The position numbers and the translations under genes are program-made. Of a stretch of DNA of 55,324 nt, positions 52,871 to 55,324 are shown in pieces. Positions within the stretch are counted from its first letter, which is position 1. Each line of letters opens with the position of its first letter. The notes under the pieces are model-generated. The model did not search any database and was not told the DNA's origin. It worked only from the letters and a program-made list of their open reading frames with translations. The DNA comes from Pandoraea sp. ASV26 (GTDB taxonomy: Bacteria; Pseudomonadota; Gammaproteobacteria; Burkholderiales; Burkholderiaceae), in the NCBI RefSeq assembly GCF_016428915.1, contig NZ_JAELTP010000028.1, positions 1 to 55,324 on the forward strand. The letters run 5' to 3'.

Positions 52871-54064
52871 CTACAGCGCGGGCGTTTCACAATTCGGCAT
52901 GACTTGCCGCTTTGCGTCGCGGCGATCCAGACGCAGGCTCAGCACGGCAACGCCCACCCCGGCGAGCGGCACGAGCGCGGCTACCCAGGGCACCGCAGTG
53001 AGCCCCGGGCCGTGGTCGATGACGAAGCCGCCGAGCCACGCGCCAATGGCGTTGCCCAGGTTGAAGGCGGCGATGTTGAAGCTCGATGCGAGGCTTTCTC
53101 CCGCGCCCGAAGCCTTTTCCATCACCCACAGTTGCAGCGGGGCGACCGTCGCGAACGATACCGCGCCGAGCAGGGCGACGAACACGATGGCCAGCCAGTG
53201 CGAGTGCAGGGCAAACGTCATCAATCCAAGCACGACGGAGAGCGCCAGCAAACTGCCCAGCACGGTCGGCACAACACGACGATCCGCGAGTTTGCCGCCG
53301 AGCAGATTACCGATCACGAGACCGCCGCCGAAGATCAGCAGAATCGGCGAGACAGCGCCTTCGGAAAAGCCGGTGACTTCCGTGAGCAGCGGCGCGATGT
53401 AGGTAAACACGCCGAACACCCCCACCCAGCCGAGCACCGTCGTGAGCAAGCCGAGCAGCACCGGACGGCGTGCCAACGCGCGCAGATCCGCGCGCCAGTC
53501 GCCCGCATCCTTCGGTGCCGCGATCTTCGGCACGAACCCGGCGATCACCAGGAACGCGAGCGCACCAATGACCGTCACCGCCCAGAAGCTGGCACGCCAG
53601 CCGTAGTGCTGACCCAGCCACGTACCGAACGGCACGCCGAGAATGTTGGCGACGGTCAGCCCCGTGAACATCACCGCGATGGCCGATGCACGACGCTCAC
53701 GCGGCACCAGACCGGTCGCGACCACCGAGCCGACACCGAAGAACGTGCCGTGGGCGAACGACGTGAGCACACGGGCCGCCATCAGCGCGCCGTAGCTCGG
53801 CGCCAGCGCACAGGCAGCGTTGCCGATGGTGAAGATCGCCATGAGCACCAGCAGCACGGTCTTTCGCGGCCAGCGGGCAGTGGCGGTCGTCATGAGCGGC
53901 GCGCCAACGACGACACCCAGCGCGTAACCGGAAATAAGCAGGCCAGCGGCCGCGATCGAGACACCGAAATCGGCGCCGACGTTAAGCAGCAGGCCCATGA
54001 TGACAAACTCCGTCACGCCAATGCCGAAGGCACCGGCGGTCAGGGCGTAGAGGGCAATGGGCAC
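52871..54064 (-). CDS. MFS transporter, DHA1 family (arabinose-efflux/Bcr-type)
   Basis: 397 residues with twelve membrane segments. Starts MPIALYALTAGAFGIGVTEF, a DHA1/AraJ-YdhP signature, with the helix 2-3 loop TATARWPRKTVLLVLMA and the antiporter-like GVPFGTWLGQHYGWRASFW. Likely exports sugars, drugs or amino-acid derivatives by proton exchange. Divergent from a LysR regulator with a strong inverted repeat between them. Confidence 0.9.
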   Translation of the reverse strand: MPIALYALTAGAFGIGVTEFVIMGLLLNVGADFGVSIAAAGLLISGYALGVVVGAPLMTTATARWPRKTVLLVLMAIFTIGNAACALAPSYGALMAARVLTSFAHGTFFGVGSVVATGLVPRERRASAIAVMFTGLTVANILGVPFGTWLGQHYGWRASFWAVTVIGALAFLVIAGFVPKIAAPKDAGDWRADLRALARRPVLLGLLTTVLGWVGVFGVFTYIAPLLTEVTGFSEGAVSPILLIFGGGLVIGNLLGGKLADRRVVPTVLGSLLALSVVLGLMTFALHSHWLAIVFVALLGAVSFATVAPLQLWVMEKASGAGESLASSFNIAAFNLGNAIGAWLGGFVIDHGPGLTAVPWVAALVPLAGVGVAVLSLRLDRRDAKRQVMPNCETPAL

Positions 54065-54182
54065 GAAAAACTCCTGTCTGAATATCGGAAAAGGTCACGC
54101 CGTCGAGGTGAGCGCCGTGAACCGATGTGCGGAATATAGACGTCCTCGCATTGATGAAATAGACTGCGCGAAGGAAAATGAT

Positions 54183-54201
54183 TTGTGACTTGAGGTCACA
54201 A
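54183..54201. promoter_or_regulatory. LysR-type operator candidate
   Basis: TTGTGAC-TTGAG-GTCACAA is a perfect 7-bp inverted repeat with a 5-base spacer, fitting a LysR box, 44 bases before the regulator start and about 120 from the divergent MFS start. Confidence 0.65.
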
Positions 54202-54244
54202 CATCGCGCAAAGCCAGTCGTGGCAAGGGTCAGGGACACATCCG

Positions 54245-55153
54245 ATGGGTCGACAGGACGTCAATCGCTCAGGCGATATGGAAGTTTTCGCGCGTGTCGT
54301 GGAGCTTGGCGGCTTCTCTGCGGCGGCGCGCGCATTGCACATGACACCGTCTGCCGTGAGCAAGCTGATCGCACGGCTCGAGTCGCGTCTGGGCGCGCGG
54401 TTGTTCAATCGTTCGACGCGCCGCCTGCAACTCACACCCGAGGGCACGACCTTTCACGAGCGCGCGGTGCGCGTGCTGGCCGACATCGAAGCGGCCGAGC
54501 GCGAGGCGGCCGCAGGTGCCGTGCCGCGAGGTCTGCTGCGCGTGAACTCCAGCGTGCCGATCGGCTCGCTCTATCTGCTGCCGGTCATCCCGGCATTTTT
54601 GGCGCAGTACCCCGAGATTCGTCTCGATCTGACGCTCACCGATACCGTGGTCGACCTGCTGGAGCAACGCGCCGACGTGGCCGTGCGCGCGGGCCCGCTG
54701 CGTGACTCGCGGCTGGTCGCGCGCAAGCTCGGGGAGAGTCGCGTGCACGTGGTCGCGTCGCCCGACTATCTCGCCCGCAACGGCCCGCTGCGCACGCCCG
54801 CCGACCTGATCCATCACAACGTCATGGCGTTCAATTTCGATCGTCAGGTGCAGGGCTGGCCGTTTCTCGACGGCGCGGGCGGCGTCACGCACTATCCGCA
54901 GATCGGCAATATGCTCGTGAGCGACGGCGACACCATGCGCAAGCTCGCGATCGAGGGCTTGGGGCTCGCCCGCCATTCGCGCTATCACGTCGATGCCGAC
55001 TTGCGCGCGGGCCGGCTCGTCACCGTGCTCGAAGACTACAACCCGGGCGATCTGGAGCCGGTGCACGCGGTGTATGTCGGGCAGGGGGGGCACTTGCCCG
55101 CGCGCGTGCGCGCGTTTCTCGACTTTCTCGTGACCCACGTTCACCTGCCCTGA
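54245..55153 (+). CDS. LysR-family transcriptional regulator
   Basis: 302 residues, full length. HTH near 12-70 (VFARVVELGGFSAAARALHMTPSAVSKLIARLE) and the effector fold from about 95, of the DmlR/AaeR-like group (LRVNSSVPIGSLYLLPVIPAFL, YPEIRLDLTLTDTVVDLL, RADVAVRAGPLRDSRLVARKL). Likely controls the divergent DHA1 carrier. An ATG at 54278 is a shorter alternative start. The remaining 170 bases to the window end show no gene. Confidence 0.92.
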   Translation: MGRQDVNRSGDMEVFARVVELGGFSAAARALHMTPSAVSKLIARLESRLGARLFNRSTRRLQLTPEGTTFHERAVRVLADIEAAEREAAAGAVPRGLLRVNSSVPIGSLYLLPVIPAFLAQYPEIRLDLTLTDTVVDLLEQRADVAVRAGPLRDSRLVARKLGESRVHVVASPDYLARNGPLRTPADLIHHNVMAFNFDRQVQGWPFLDGAGGVTHYPQIGNMLVSDGDTMRKLAIEGLGLARHSRYHVDADLRAGRLVTVLEDYNPGDLEPVHAVYVGQGGHLPARVRAFLDFLVTHVHLP

Positions 55154-55324
55154 ATCCGTGGAGATGCTGACCGGCGTGTGCGGGTGGCTGGCGAGTAGTC
55201 TCGCCCATTTCAATGATTACGACGACTGATCCCCGGCACATAAACGCACCGGGCCACATGCCTGACGGTCGATAAGCGCTCGCCGGACTTCCCGGACTGC
55301 GCGACTTAACCGGGCCCGTCACTG

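Noticed and set aside
55020-55322. Minus-strand frame at the right edge
   Set aside because: Mostly antisense to the LysR gene and without motif; the final 170 bases look non-coding.
1-55324. CRISPR arrays, insertion sequences, prophage or integrative element ends
   Set aside because: No regularly spaced repeats, transposase, integrase or flanking att-like repeats seen; gene content is typical chromosome.

Overview
The window is 55,324 bases of high-GC DNA in which nearly every base is coding. Synteny and gene types point to a free-living or opportunistic betaproteobacterium of the Burkholderiaceae; Pandoraea or a near relative is my best guess, not proven. Supporting signs are a complete wspABCDEFR surface-sensing operon, many LysR, GntR, MocR and RpiR regulators, several MFS carriers, a GTP-type phosphoenolpyruvate carboxykinase, and strong G/C preference at third codon positions. 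I see no tRNA, rRNA, insertion sequence, phage gene or CRISPR array. The window reads as ordinary chromosome with many catabolic and regulatory modules.

Layout. 1-3.6 kb: start of pckG (cut by the window edge), a D-2-hydroxyacid dehydrogenase, a patatin-like lipase and a PaaI-type thioesterase. 3.6-5.9 kb: small envelope genes (a secreted protein with an internal duplication, a DoxX membrane protein, a Spy-like periplasmic protein). 5.9-9.2 kb: iron module, a TonB-dependent siderophore receptor followed by a PiuC-type hydroxylase behind a good Fur box. 9.5-16.6 kb: a lone Tat-exported sulfonate/nitrate-type binding protein behind an 18-bp perfect palindrome, a 1253-residue SARP/degenerate-cyclase/AAA/TPR regulator, a small molybdopterin-domain protein and agmatine deiminase. 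16.6-29.3 kb: a catabolic island with a FadR-type regulator carrying a histone-H1-like tail, a divergent five-gene branched-chain-amino-acid/amide-type ABC transporter, a carbamoyl-amino-acid/allantoate-type amidohydrolase and an MlrC-type M81 metallopeptidase. Converging on these are an M20 amidohydrolase and an MHS-family carrier with a divergent LysR regulator. 29.3-32.3 kb: an orphan membrane-anchored TAXI binding protein, a GNAT acetyltransferase and a glutathione S-transferase.

31.6-41.1 kb (minus strand): wspA-B-C-D-E-F-R, mostly joined by four-base stop/start overlaps, with the glutathione S-transferase 15 bases after wspR. 41.3-44.7 kb: a beta-keto-acid cleavage enzyme (BKACE) overlapping a class III aminotransferase, with a divergent RpiR-type regulator. 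44.7-49.4 kb: an MFS carrier divergent from a MocR regulator, a small secreted protein, and a fosmidomycin-resistance-type carrier. 49.7-55.2 kb: a CSS-EAL c-di-GMP phosphodiesterase, a 78-residue unknown, a ModE-like regulator, and an MFS carrier divergent from a LysR regulator.

How they may work together: the wsp operon makes c-di-GMP on surface contact and the EAL protein about 8 kb away may remove it. The ABC island imports amide- or peptide-like nitrogen compounds and hydrolyses them. The aminotransferase/BKACE pair could turn a beta-amino acid into a beta-keto acid and cleave it with acetyl-CoA. The last two are inferences from gene order and family, not demonstrated functions.
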